A DNA stretch of 64,000 nt from Chryseobacterium sp. (GCA_027492795.1 JAPUEB010000006.1:248001-312000); one strand, 5' to 3'; counted from the first letter of the stretch, positions 8,046-16,905 are shown. Numbers and translations are program-made. Notes: generated by a model not told the origin, from the sequence alone.

Positions 8046-8534
8046 ATGGATTTAGAATTCTACAAAAAACAGGCTCTTCAGAAACAGAAAGATCACAAAA
8101 AGTTTTTGGAAAACCTGAAGAAAAAACCGCCCAAAAAACTCGATTATGTTGTTGAGGAAACCCACGATGATGTTTTTGAAGAAATCGACTGCCTGAAATG
8201 CGCCAATTGCTGCAAAACAACCGGACCGCTTTACACCGAAAAGGATATTGAAAGAATTTCCAAACATCTTAGGATGAAACCTGCCGATTTTGAGGCGAAA
8301 TTTCTAAAAACCGACGAAGACAAAGACAAAGTTCTTCAAAACCTCCCCTGCTTTTTCCTAAATTCCGATAATACCTGCTCCATTTACGAAGTCCGTCCGA
8401 AAGCTTGTAGAGAATATCCTCACACCGACAGAAAAAAGATTTACCAAATCAATAATTTAATGCTGAAAAACACGGTAATTTGTCCGGCTGCTTTTGTTTG
8501 GGTGGAGAAAATGATGGGGAAAATCCAAAAATAA
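8046..8534 (+). CDS. YkgJ family cysteine-cluster protein
   Basis: A 162-residue putative zinc/iron-chelating protein (UPF0153). After a basic N-terminus it has IDCLKCANCCKTTGP near residue 55 (C-x2-C-x2-CC), then LPCFFLNSDNTCSIYEVRPKAC (C-x7-C-x9-C) and a CREYPH motif, which is the family's eight-Cys signature. The biochemical role is unknown. The ATG at 8046 is chosen because the open frame upstream to 7947 is the repeat spacer translated. Confidence 0.9.
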   Translation: MDLEFYKKQALQKQKDHKKFLENLKKKPPKKLDYVVEETHDDVFEEIDCLKCANCCKTTGPLYTEKDIERISKHLRMKPADFEAKFLKTDEDKDKVLQNLPCFFLNSDNTCSIYEVRPKACREYPHTDRKKIYQINNLMLKNTVICPAAFVWVEKMMGKIQK

Positions 8535-8681
8535 ATGCCACGAATACACAGTTTTTTTTACAATCTTTTAGTTAAGATTTTAGTTAAGAAATAATTCGCT
8601 TTTGGTTCTCGCGGAGCTTGACACATTGTTATACCTAAAACACATATATAATATGGTTCATTGTAAAAGCATATTTTTGTT

Positions 8682-8723
8682 TGCCACGAATGCACGAATT
8701 AGTTGATTCGTGCATTCGTGGCA
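8682..8723. repeat. Perfect CACGAATGCACGAAT palindrome
   Basis: The 18-bp arm TGCCACGAATGCACGAAT (8682-8699) and its exact reverse complement (8706-8723) are separated by six bases. It is the best-preserved of at least three full copies in the window (also 6453-6517 and 49037-49080). Confidence 0.85.
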
Positions 8724-8830
8724 TTTACTTTATGATTTATTTTGGTGTATTTTAATTTGTTTTGTGTATTAATCTCTTGCGACTTTTCGCTGGAGGAGCA
8801 AAATCTTAAACTTTAAATATTTCTTTTTAA

Positions 8831-8869
8831 CAAAAAAACCCTTTCAGCGATTTGAAACGCTGAAAGGGT
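8831..8869 (-). terminator. Strong minus-strand terminator-like hairpin
   Basis: A perfect 12-bp stem ACCCTTTCAGCG / CGCTGAAAGGGT (8838-8849 with 8858-8869) has an eight-base loop and, read on the minus strand, a run of seven U. It lies about 170 bp beyond the gdhA stop and is the third hairpin in a row for minus-strand transcripts. Confidence 0.7.
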
Positions 8870-8922
8870 AGTTGTAAAAACACTTTTTGTTTACGAAATC
8901 TTAAAAATTTTGCATTTACCAC

Positions 8923-8951
8923 AAAAATAAAAAGCATTGAAAAACAATGCT
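8923..8951 (-). terminator. Second hairpin downstream of gdhA
   Basis: AGCATTG-AAAAA-CAATGCT (8933-8951) is followed on the minus strand by a U-rich tract (complement of ACAAAAATAAAA). Confidence 0.5.
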
Positions 8952-9002
8952 CTTTATCCTTTCATTTTACTTTTTCCCATTTTCCCGGGACAGGATTTAT
9001 CA

Positions 9003-9033
9003 AAAGAAAAAAGCCCGAAAAACTTTCGGACTT
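9003..9033 (-). terminator. gdhA terminator
   Basis: AAGCCCGAAA pairs with TTTCGGACTT (one mismatch) around a three-base loop, 10 bp after the gdhA stop, with a U-rich tail on the minus strand. Confidence 0.75.
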
Positions 9034-9042
9034 TTCTATATT

Positions 9043-10401
9043 TTATACCACTCCTTGAGCCAACATTGCTTCTGCCACCTTCACGAAGCCCGCAATATTT
9101 GCACCTTTTACGTAATTTACGTAGCCGTCGTCCTCTTTTCCATAGTCGCGACAAGCTTTGTGGATTCCTATCATAATTTCTTTCAGTCTTGCATCCACTT
9201 CTTCGGAGCTCCAGTTCAAACGGATGGAATTTTGCGTCATTTCCAAACCGGAAGTTGCAACACCACCTGCATTGGAAGCTTTTCCAGGAGAAAATAGAAC
9301 TTTGTGACCAAGGAAATAATTGATGGCATCCAGAGTTGAAGGCATGTTTGCAGCTTCTGTAACGCAGATTACGCCGTTTTCTACCAATTTTTTTGCATCA
9401 TCCAAATCCAGTTCGTTTTGTGTTGCACAAGGAATTGCAACATCACATTTTACTTCCCAAGGACGTTTTCCTGGATGGAATTCTGCGGAAGGGAATTTTT
9501 CAGCGTAATCTTCTGCGCGGTTATTTCCTGAAGAACGAAGTTCCAGTAAATATTCTATTTTTTCGCCAGAAATTCCGTCTTTATCGTAAATATATCCATC
9601 AGGACCGGAAATGGTAACTACTTTCGCACCCAATTCTGTCGCTTTTTTTACAACTCCCCATGCAACATTTCCGAAGCCTGAAACAGTAACAATTTTTCCT
9701 TTGAAATCTTGGTTGATGGTTTTCAACATTTGTTCGGCGAAATAAACTACGCCATAACCTGTCGCTTCAGGACGGATTAATGAGCCTCCGTAAGCAATTC
9801 CTTTTCCGGTAAGAACTCCGGTAAATTCGTTGCGTATTTTTTTGTATTGACCAAAAAGATAACCAATTTCTCTCGCTCCAACACCAATATCTCCAGCTGG
9901 AACGTCGGTTTCTGGACCGATGTGTTTGCAAAGCTCCGTCATAAAAGCTTGGCAAAAACGCATCACTTCCATATCCGATTTTCCTTGTGGGTCAAAATCT
10001 GAACCTCCTTTTCCGCCGCCCATCGGAAGCGTTGTTAAGGAGTTTTTGAAAGTTTGCTCGAAAGCTAAAAATTTTAGAACACTTAAATTTACAGTCGGGT
10101 GAAAACGGATTCCGCCTTTGTAAGGCCCAATTGCAGAGTTCATTTGAATTCTGAAACCTCTGTTTACCTGTATTTCGCCACTGTCATCTACCCAAGGAAC
10201 ACGAAAAATAATGGTTCTTTCCGGCTCTGCCATTCTTTCCAAAAGCTTCATACCATTGTATTGCTTTCTGGTGGAAATAAAAGGAATTACCGTTATGGCT
10301 ACTTCTTTTACGGCTTGTAGGAATTCCGGTTCGTTAGGATTTTTCGCTTCTATTTTTGCGATAAATTCCTGAATTTTTTGTTCTACATTGTAGTGTTCCA
10401 T
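9043..10401 (-). CDS. gdhA: NADP-specific glutamate dehydrogenase
   Basis: Converts 2-oxoglutarate and ammonium to glutamate (cytoplasmic, hexameric; nitrogen assimilation). It has 452 residues, the size of the small hexameric class. The substrate Lys lies in PMGGGKGGSDFDPQGKSD, followed by the glutamate-binding stretch CKHIGPETDVPAGDIGVG and KGIAYGGSLIRPEATGYG. The Rossmann domain reads VTVSGFGNVAWG near residue 235. It is transcribed alone: a good promoter lies 22 bp before the ATG and a terminator 10 bp after the stop. Confidence 0.97.
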   Translation of the reverse strand: MEHYNVEQKIQEFIAKIEAKNPNEPEFLQAVKEVAITVIPFISTRKQYNGMKLLERMAEPERTIIFRVPWVDDSGEIQVNRGFRIQMNSAIGPYKGGIRFHPTVNLSVLKFLAFEQTFKNSLTTLPMGGGKGGSDFDPQGKSDMEVMRFCQAFMTELCKHIGPETDVPAGDIGVGAREIGYLFGQYKKIRNEFTGVLTGKGIAYGGSLIRPEATGYGVVYFAEQMLKTINQDFKGKIVTVSGFGNVAWGVVKKATELGAKVVTISGPDGYIYDKDGISGEKIEYLLELRSSGNNRAEDYAEKFPSAEFHPGKRPWEVKCDVAIPCATQNELDLDDAKKLVENGVICVTEAANMPSTLDAINYFLGHKVLFSPGKASNAGGVATSGLEMTQNSIRLNWSSEEVDARLKEIMIGIHKACRDYGKEDDGYVNYVKGANIAGFVKVAEAMLAQGVV

Positions 10402-10423
10402 AAAGGGTGGGTTCTTATTATTA

Positions 10424-10453
10424 CAAATTTAATTTTTTTTTGAAATTTCACAA
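10424..10453 (-). promoter_or_regulatory. gdhA promoter (TTG-N19-TAAATTTG)
   Basis: On the minus strand TTG (10453-10451) is followed after 19 bases by TAAATTTG (10431-10424), matching both elements of the flavobacterial sigma consensus. The leader would be about 17 nt. Confidence 0.7.
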
Positions 10454-10588
10454 GCCATCAACTAAAATTTGTGAAAATTTCATTAAAACCAAAACAATAA
10501 CTATTTATTGATTAAAAATAATAATATTTTTTTAGCAAATTTCCAATGTTATACAAAAAACAATGAAATATTAAAAAACGGTTAATTT

Positions 10589-11701
10589 TTACAATGCCAA
10601 ATATTGCCTCCCTGAAAGTGATTTCAGCAAGCCCGAAAGTTCCAATTCCAATAAAACAGGCAAAATCTTGTGCGAAGAAATACTCAATTTTTCAGAAATT
10701 TCATCCAAAGAAATATTGGGATTGGTTTTGATGGTTTTATAGATTGTTTCTTGATTATCAGTTAATTGCAATCTCACTTCCGACCTTGGGAACAATTCTT
10801 CCATTTTTTCTTTTGACGCATTAAAACCCAAATCATTTACCAAATCTTTGATGGTAGAAATTGCAGAAGCCTTGTTCTGCATTATGATTTGGTTGCAGCC
10901 TTGGCTGTATTTATCGGTTATTTTTCCGGGAAGCGCATAAACTTCGCGGTTGTAATCATTTGCAAAAGTAACGGTAGAAATGGAGCCGCCTCCAAAAGCA
11001 GTTTCCACCACGATAGTAGCGGGAGAAAGTCCTGCAATCACACGATTTCGTTGGATGAAATTTTCTCTGTCGGGTTTCTGTGAAGAATTAAATTCGGTAA
11101 AAAGTGCGCCGCCATCTTCCAAAATTTTTTCGGCCAATTTTCGGTTTTTCGATGGATAAAAAGTGTGAAAACCGTGCGCAAGAACTCCAACAGTCGGAAT
11201 TTTATGCTTAATCGATTGTGCATGAACCTCCTCGTCAACTCCCAAAGCCAATCCGCTGATGGAAATCGCGTTTGTTTTTTTTATTTCTTCAAAAAAATCC
11301 TCGATGAACTTTTTTCCATAGGAAGTGATGTTTCGGGTTCCAACGATGCTGATTGCGGAACGTTTTTCTTCAAACTTTCCTTTATAATAGATGATTGAAG
11401 GAGCATCTTCACATTCGTTCAGCAATTTTGGAAGCTCGTTTTGATGGCGAAGAAGAATTTTTATGTTATTCTTTTCACAAAACTTTAATTCTTTTTCCGC
11501 AAATTCTAAATGTGCCTTATTGCCGATATCAGCGACGATTTTTTGCCCAATTCCATCAATTTTAGCCAATTTTTTCTTGGAAGATTCCCAAACCTCCTTC
11601 GCCGAATTTGCCGTTCTTAAAAGTTTAAAAAAATTAACGTCGCCAATAAGGTTACAGCGACGCAAAGCAATGGAATAAAGGTGCTCTTCGGAAAACATCA
11701 T
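10589..11701 (-). CDS. dprA: DNA-processing protein DprA
   Basis: Binds incoming single-stranded DNA and loads RecA during natural transformation. The 370-residue protein has an N-terminal helix-hairpin-helix-like region (KIDGIGQKIVADIG, about residues 47-60), a central Rossmann-like DprA fold with SIVGTRNITSYG, ISGLALGVDEEVHAQ, GVLAHGFHTFYPSKN and IAGLSPATIVVETAFGGGS, and a C-terminal winged helix (NPNISLDEISEKLSIS, about residues 314-330). It is followed on the same strand by nothing until gdhA; the R-M pair lies just upstream, 61 bp away. Confidence 0.95.
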   Translation of the reverse strand: MMFSEEHLYSIALRRCNLIGDVNFFKLLRTANSAKEVWESSKKKLAKIDGIGQKIVADIGNKAHLEFAEKELKFCEKNNIKILLRHQNELPKLLNECEDAPSIIYYKGKFEEKRSAISIVGTRNITSYGKKFIEDFFEEIKKTNAISISGLALGVDEEVHAQSIKHKIPTVGVLAHGFHTFYPSKNRKLAEKILEDGGALFTEFNSSQKPDRENFIQRNRVIAGLSPATIVVETAFGGGSISTVTFANDYNREVYALPGKITDKYSQGCNQIIMQNKASAISTIKDLVNDLGFNASKEKMEELFPRSEVRLQLTDNQETIYKTIKTNPNISLDEISEKLSISSHKILPVLLELELSGLLKSLSGRQYLAL

Positions 11702-11762
11702 TTAGTTTTTACCAAAGATAAAAAATTAATGATGATTGAGAAATAGTTGAAAATGATTGCTT

Positions 11763-12776
11763 TCAACTCTTGTATGGTCCTAAAAATTTATCTCCATTAA
11801 AATGAACTAAATGATCAGGATTATCCGCAATCCAAACTTCGGTTTCCCAAGCAATATCTGCAATAAATTGTCTAAACTTTGTTCGGGTTAAAAAAGCTGT
11901 AACATAGACAATGTCGGCTTTGCAATTTCTAGTTAAATTTTGAAGTTGCAATAATCTTATTTCTGAAATTGGTCCTGAAGAATGTACAGCTTCAATCAAA
12001 TAAATCCAATTTTTTTTCTTCGAGTAGGCAATTACATCAGGTAATTCGTCGTGCGAAATTTCAAAGAAATTTAGTTTTTCTAATTTCTCTTTTTCAAGGT
12101 ATAAGTATTTGTCTGCCGTATCTCCAACATACAAAACTTCCGCTTGAAATCCATATCTTGGAAGAAATTCTTCAATAATTGCCTTTTGTAAATCGTTATG
12201 TTCTCCTGCTGAAAATGTTAGTTGCCCTCCTGAAGGAAGAGTTACTTCCACTTTTGAAATCTGTCTTTCTCTTTTTAGTTTTTTACTTAATGGTTCAATG
12301 CTTTTTAATTGCTCTTGAACAGATTTTTCCCAATTTTTCTTGCCGAAATTTCTTACTAATTCAGCATAAGTTGGATTAATTGAATATCCACGAGTTGAAT
12401 CATTTGTCGCGGAGTTTGGACTCGATTGTAAAACAATTTCAGCAATTGTCAAAAGTTTTAAATCTTTTCTTCTGATATCATCATAAGAACCTGAACTAAT
12501 TTTTTCGTCAAAATGTTCATTTACAAAATTGATGATATCCCTTGTTTTAAGAGCAAACCCATTATTTAAATCTTTTGCTTTTGAAATATCTTTTAATGCT
12601 TTGATATCTCCACAAGCCAAAAATGCAATCGCCATTCTCTCTAATCTTCGCGATGTTCCCTCAATTGGAATTCCAAAAGTGTCAAGAATATAAAGAGCAG
12701 TATTAATAAGGTCTTGAATAGCTTTAGGCTTTTCGCTAAAAGTTTTGGATTTATCTGAGCTGAGGTATTGCTTCAT
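11763..12776 (-). CDS. Type II restriction endonuclease, BsuBI/PstI family
   Basis: Cuts unmodified DNA; partner of the adjacent methyltransferase. The 337-residue protein has a helical N-terminal domain (about 1-160; compare IPIEGTSRRLERMAIAFLA) and a C-terminal PD-(D/E)xK nuclease domain. The latter carries VTLPSGGQLTFSAGEHNDLQ, LYVGDTADKYL, the metal-site Asp in LPDVIAY and the Glu in YLIEAVHSSGPI, then IVYVTAFLTR. Those blocks are the signature of the BsuBI/PstI family. The ATG at 12776 overlaps the methyltransferase end by 26 bp, so the two are translationally linked. The recognition sequence cannot be read from here. Confidence 0.88.
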   Translation of the reverse strand: MKQYLSSDKSKTFSEKPKAIQDLINTALYILDTFGIPIEGTSRRLERMAIAFLACGDIKALKDISKAKDLNNGFALKTRDIINFVNEHFDEKISSGSYDDIRRKDLKLLTIAEIVLQSSPNSATNDSTRGYSINPTYAELVRNFGKKNWEKSVQEQLKSIEPLSKKLKRERQISKVEVTLPSGGQLTFSAGEHNDLQKAIIEEFLPRYGFQAEVLYVGDTADKYLYLEKEKLEKLNFFEISHDELPDVIAYSKKKNWIYLIEAVHSSGPISEIRLLQLQNLTRNCKADIVYVTAFLTRTKFRQFIADIAWETEVWIADNPDHLVHFNGDKFLGPYKS

Positions 12777-13782
12777 TATCAAATAATTTAAGTTGCTCGA
12801 ATTCAATTACAGTATAATCTTCAATGGAAGTTCCCATGATATGTGTTTTAATATTTTTTGCTAAATGAAAAGCGAAATTTGGAGCAACTGCATTTCCAAT
12901 CTGGTTAAATTGATGAGTTTCAGTTCCTTGAAATTCAAACCAATCAGGGAAACTTTGAAGCCTTGCAGCTTCTCTTACAGTTATCCGTCTTCTTCTTCCA
13001 TCGTTTAATCTTACTCGGTGCATATCTCCTGTAGCTCCTGCAAGATTTCTACAAGTTAAAGTTCGGGCAGGTCTATCCAAATATAAGTCTCTCGGGTTTA
13101 CACATTTTGATGCTTTTTCATAATTTGCAACATATCTGTCCATAGATTCTGTAAAAAATTTAGAATTTTCATCATATTCAAACGCCAATTTTCCTAATGC
13201 TTCTCCTGCTGTTACAGTTTTTCTAATCGGTCGAGGCAGTTTGACTTTTTTTTTAGAACCAATTACAATTACTCGCTCTCTGTTTTGTGGAACTTCATAA
13301 TTTACAGCATTTAGAAGAGAGTAATCGATATAATAACCTAAACTCTCAAGCTCGTCAATCACTTCTTTCAGATACCATTTGTTTTTGTACAGCATTCCCC
13401 GAACATTTTCAAACATAAAAATTTCGGGATTTAATTGTCGAACAGCAGATATGAAAATGGGAAATCCGTCTCTTGAATCTTTTAATCCGTGCTGTTTTCC
13501 ACCTACACTAAATGGTTGACAAGGCGGACCTCCGATTACAATATCCGCTTTTGGATAAATGGATTCAGGGGTTAATTTTCCTGTAACACATTCTCCTAAA
13601 AGATTTTTATTATAAGTTTTTGAAGCGTTTTCGTCCATTTCGTAGCCAATGGTTTTAAATCCATTTGCTTCAAAGCCAAGAGATAGCCCTCCACACCCTG
13701 CAAAGAGGTCAACAACCGTTTTGTTCAAATCGGCATCAATCCAAGGTTTTAACTTATTATTAATCTCCTTCCAATATTCCAT
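12751..13782 (-). CDS. DNA (cytosine-5-)-methyltransferase
   Basis: The protective half of the R-M pair. The 343-residue protein contains the ordered C5-methyltransferase motifs: I DLFAGCGGLSLGFE, IV GGPPCQPFS (catalytic Cys about 88), VI ENVRG, VIII QNRERVIVIG, and X FNQIGNAVAP near the end. The target-recognition region is RPARTLTCRNLAGATGDMHR. The ATG at 13782 starts MEYWKEINNK. The pair is inserted between dprA and a rhomboid gene. BsuBI and PstI themselves work with adenine methyltransferases, so the pairing with a cytosine enzyme is notable. Confidence 0.95.
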   Translation of the reverse strand: MEYWKEINNKLKPWIDADLNKTVVDLFAGCGGLSLGFEANGFKTIGYEMDENASKTYNKNLLGECVTGKLTPESIYPKADIVIGGPPCQPFSVGGKQHGLKDSRDGFPIFISAVRQLNPEIFMFENVRGMLYKNKWYLKEVIDELESLGYYIDYSLLNAVNYEVPQNRERVIVIGSKKKVKLPRPIRKTVTAGEALGKLAFEYDENSKFFTESMDRYVANYEKASKCVNPRDLYLDRPARTLTCRNLAGATGDMHRVRLNDGRRRRITVREAARLQSFPDWFEFQGTETHQFNQIGNAVAPNFAFHLAKNIKTHIMGTSIEDYTVIEFEQLKLFDNEAIPQLR

Positions 13783-13845
13783 TTGGTAAAATTAGTGAAT
13801 TTTCTTTTGAACCAAATGTTTTCAGAAATCATCACCTGCAATGAA

Positions 13846-14616
13846 TCAACTATTCCTACGGATTTCATCCAAATGCTCCCAAACATCGTCTTTCTTTTTG
13901 TAGGGAAGTTCTTCAAAATCATCGGGATGGTTTTCGCGGTATTCCTGCCACAGTTTGTCGTCTTTTTCGCTGTAATAGTTGGGAAATTGCCAAATGAATT
14001 TTTTCTTTTTTTCTCCGTAATTTCTAAAAACGAAAGCCATAATGCTGCCAATTACAGCGCCGGAAAGATGGCTTTGCCAAGAGATATTGCTTTTTTCTTT
14101 TAAAGTTCCGAAGAGTTCTTCAGGAAAAACACCCCAAATTAAACTACCATAATATAAGGCTACCACAAGAGAAACAGTTAACAGTTTCATATTCCAACGA
14201 AATACGCCACTGAAAAAAAGGAAAAATGCGAGAACATATACAATTCCGCTGGCTCCGATGATACAAGTGTAGTTGTACTGCCCTGTAAAAATATCAATAG
14301 GAGGAAGAAGCCACACTAACAATCCCGTGAGAATCCAGCCGAGAAAGAAAATTTTGTTTGCAATTTCTGAATAAAATTGAAATAAAAGAAACATCAAAAC
14401 AGCAATTGGAATAGAATTTCCAAAGAGATGCTCCAAGTTTCCATGTAAAAACGGCGAAAAAAAGACTCCTTTCAAACCTTCGGGAACGAGCGGAATGATT
14501 GCGCCCCAACAATCCTGAATAACTCCCTGAACCTGCAATAAATAACCTGTCCACATCACAAATAACATGATTGCTGGATAAATTACCGCATTTTTGGAAA
14601 TTAGGTTTTTGAACAT
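13846..14616 (-). CDS. Rhomboid family intramembrane serine protease
   Basis: A 256-residue protease that cuts transmembrane substrates within the inner membrane. It has about six transmembrane helices. The catalytic Ser is in GASG (CIIGASGIVYVLAF) and the His in the last helix (WQSHLSGAVIGSIMAF). The conserved HGNLEHLFGN in helix 2 contributes the oxyanion hole. A charged C-terminal tail of about 60 residues (EKKKKFIWQF ... HLDEIRRNS) extends into the cytoplasm. Confidence 0.93.
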   Translation of the reverse strand: MFKNLISKNAVIYPAIMLFVMWTGYLLQVQGVIQDCWGAIIPLVPEGLKGVFFSPFLHGNLEHLFGNSIPIAVLMFLLFQFYSEIANKIFFLGWILTGLLVWLLPPIDIFTGQYNYTCIIGASGIVYVLAFFLFFSGVFRWNMKLLTVSLVVALYYGSLIWGVFPEELFGTLKEKSNISWQSHLSGAVIGSIMAFVFRNYGEKKKKFIWQFPNYYSEKDDKLWQEYRENHPDDFEELPYKKKDDVWEHLDEIRRNS

Positions 14617-14732
14617 GGGTTACTTTTTTCAAAACAACAGCCAAACAGATTTGTATGTAAATTTGGCTAATAAAATTGAAAACCGAATAATATATAGGAC
14701 AAAAAGTAACTTTTTTTAGTAATGCTGAAAGA

Positions 14733-14760
14733 TTGATTTGTTTCAGAAGCCCTATTTTTG
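14733..14760 (+). promoter_or_regulatory. Promoter of the first DUF3078 gene (TTG-N17-TATTTTTG)
   Basis: TTG at 14733-14735 and TATTTTTG at 14753-14760 are 17 bp apart, an exact fit to the flavobacterial consensus. The ATG follows at 14780. Confidence 0.75.
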
Positions 14761-14779
14761 CAAAAAATTTGGAAAAATT

Positions 14780-15892
14780 ATGAAAAGGAACTTGGTATTG
14801 ATTTTTTGTTTATTTTTTTTATCGGTGTTTTCGCAGGAGAAAAAAGACTTGCGAAAGGTTTTAGATTCCATCAACGAAGCACGTTGGAAAGCTACTTTTT
14901 TGGATTTGGACAGCCTTGCCAATCCGAAGTTTACAGAAATAGAAACCGATTTTAAAGACACTATTTTACTGCGCGATAAAATTGTAATTCCAATAGCGGT
15001 TATCGAGGAAGTTCCGATAACGCCTTTTCTGTTAAACAATTACAAAGAACCGCAAAAGTGGTATTTTTTTGGACAAAATAATTTGGTGATTAATCAGGCT
15101 TCGTTTTCCAACTGGAACTCGGGAGGGAACGATAATATTGGCGCAATCGGAAAAATTAATTATAACCTCAGCTACAGAAACAAAAAACATTATTTAGAGA
15201 ACATTCTTCAACTCGGTTACGGTTGGCTTGCCAATAAAGGACAAAGCAACAGAAAAACGGAAGACATCATCAATTTGATGACGAATTATGGCTACGATTT
15301 GGGGAAAAACTATTATCTCTCAACAGGTTTTCAGTTTATTTCACAGTTTGCTGCGGGTTACAATTACAATGTAACACCCGATCCTGAAAATGATGACCGA
15401 ATTTCGAGATTTTTGGCTCCGGCTTATCTGAATGCGGGTATTGGTTTTTCTTACAACCCGAATGAAAATTTCCAATTGATTATAAGACCGGCAAACGGAA
15501 AATTTACCTTCGTTACCGATCCGTATTTGCAGAAAAAGGGAAAGTATGGCTTGGAACATGATGGACAAAGCATTCGTACAGAGCTTGGTGCGATGATGAA
15601 TGTTATTTATAGGATTAAAGTTTACAAAGATATTACGTTGGATAATCAACTGAATTTTTTCAGCAATTATCTGTATCATCCTGAACGAGTGGATATTGCT
15701 TATAATGGAACACTGAATATTAAGTTCAACAAATTTATTTCAACCGTTGTAAGTCTTGATTTTATGTACGACCACGACCAAATTCAAAAACTCCAAAGAA
15801 AACAGACGCTGGGAATAGGTTTTTCATATAATTTGGGTACGAAAACGGAAGAAAAAAGTAAAAAAATTATTAAGCCTTTCATTGTAAAATGA
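14780..15892 (+). CDS. DUF3078 outer-membrane-like protein, copy 1
   Basis: A 370-residue exported protein of unknown function. Residues 1-19 are a signal peptide (ends LSVFSQ). After an extra N-terminal segment of about 65 residues, the DUF3078 region begins with W-Y-F-F-G-Q-N-N-L-V-I-N-Q-A-S-F-S-N-W and continues in alternating aromatic strands typical of an outer-membrane beta-barrel (compare NYNLSYRNKKHYLENILQLG and the final LGIGFSYNLG). Its neighbour downstream is a shorter paralogue, so this is a tandem duplication. The frame is open upstream to 14738, but the promoter lies there, so the ATG at 14780 is used. Confidence 0.85.
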   Translation: MKRNLVLIFCLFFLSVFSQEKKDLRKVLDSINEARWKATFLDLDSLANPKFTEIETDFKDTILLRDKIVIPIAVIEEVPITPFLLNNYKEPQKWYFFGQNNLVINQASFSNWNSGGNDNIGAIGKINYNLSYRNKKHYLENILQLGYGWLANKGQSNRKTEDIINLMTNYGYDLGKNYYLSTGFQFISQFAAGYNYNVTPDPENDDRISRFLAPAYLNAGIGFSYNPNENFQLIIRPANGKFTFVTDPYLQKKGKYGLEHDGQSIRTELGAMMNVIYRIKVYKDITLDNQLNFFSNYLYHPERVDIAYNGTLNIKFNKFISTVVSLDFMYDHDQIQKLQRKQTLGIGFSYNLGTKTEEKSKKIIKPFIVK

Positions 15893-15925
15893 TAAATATC
15901 AGAGTTTTAATTTTAAACAAATGAT

Positions 15926-15933
15926 TACTTTTG
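15926..15933 (+). promoter_or_regulatory. -7 box of the second DUF3078 gene
   Basis: TACTTTTG matches TAnnTTTG, 20 bp before the ATG at 15954; the upstream element is weak. The gene can therefore be transcribed independently of copy 1. Confidence 0.55.
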
Positions 15934-15953
15934 CAACTTTAATTTTATAAACT

Positions 15954-16886
15954 ATGAAAAAATTATTTTTATCTGTTTTTGCAACGTTAAGTTTTCTTGC
16001 CAATGCACAGGAAGCTCCGGCTGTAGATTCTACAAAACATTGGTCAATCGTTGGTCAGAATACATTAATGTTGAATCAGGCTGCATTTTCTAACTGGGTT
16101 GCAGGAGGAGCAAACAACATTGGCTGGATTGCCGGAACCAACTATAATATGACCTACGAAAAAGACAAAGACCTTTGGGAAAACATCGTTGTTTTGGGTT
16201 ATGGAGAAAGCAATACTAAAGGTGTTGGAACTAGAAAAACACAGGACATCATCAATCTTTCTACCAATTACGGTCGAAAAATTGCAAAAAGTTGGTACGC
16301 TTCTGCAGGAGCTAGTTTACTAACTCAGTTTGCACCAGGATACGATTATGCAGGAACAAGTCCAATAATTTCTACCGGCTCTAACGGCGGATTCAAAAAA
16401 ACATCCAGTTTTATGGCTCCAGGTTATGTGAATTTGGGCGCAGGTTTTACGTACAGACCGAATGAAAACTTCACCGCAACATTGCGCCCTGCAAACGCGA
16501 GATGGACTTTCGTGATGGATAAAGACCTTCAATTCGCAGGAAATTATGGCTTGAAAAACAACGGAGATTCTTCACTTTTTCAGTTTGGATTTTTGGGAAC
16601 AGCAATGTACAAAATGAAGATTATGGAAAACGTAACTTTATTGAACACAGCTTCTGTTTTCTCTAATTATTTGGATCACCCTGAAAGACTTGTTTTGGGT
16701 TACGGTGGCGTTTTGAATATGAAAATCAACAAATATGTTTCTTCTGTGGTAACTGTAGATGTACTTTACGACCACAACCAAATTCAGAAAACACAGTTTA
16801 AACAAACTTTAGGAGTTGGTTTTGCATATAATATTGATAATGGTGTGAAACGTTCTGATAATAAGAACAACCAAACTTGGAAGTAA
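15954..16886 (+). CDS. DUF3078 outer-membrane-like protein, copy 2
   Basis: A 310-residue paralogue of the preceding gene. It has a signal peptide (ends SFLANAQ), then the family block WSIVGQNTLMLNQAAFSNW near residue 26, NIGWIAGTNYNMTYEKDKD and TRKTQDIINLSTNYGRK, and closes with LGVGFAYNID. It lacks the roughly 40-residue linker of copy 1. The strand pattern suggests a beta-barrel in the outer membrane; the function is unknown. A strong bidirectional terminator follows 20 bp after the stop. Confidence 0.88.
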   Translation: MKKLFLSVFATLSFLANAQEAPAVDSTKHWSIVGQNTLMLNQAAFSNWVAGGANNIGWIAGTNYNMTYEKDKDLWENIVVLGYGESNTKGVGTRKTQDIINLSTNYGRKIAKSWYASAGASLLTQFAPGYDYAGTSPIISTGSNGGFKKTSSFMAPGYVNLGAGFTYRPNENFTATLRPANARWTFVMDKDLQFAGNYGLKNNGDSSLFQFGFLGTAMYKMKIMENVTLLNTASVFSNYLDHPERLVLGYGGVLNMKINKYVSSVVTVDVLYDHNQIQKTQFKQTLGVGFAYNIDNGVKRSDNKNNQTWK

Positions 16887-16905
16887 TTTCCAAAAATATA
16901 CAAAT

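Larger units (their letters stand above)
8535..9002. other. Long spacer with repeats and hairpins, no gene seen
   Basis: The region between the YkgJ gene and the end of gdhA begins with a half copy of the CACGAATGC element (TGCCACGAATACACA, 8536-8550). It then holds a full copy of that element and two hairpins, all listed separately. The rest is AT-rich with no convincing coding frame. Confidence 0.6.
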
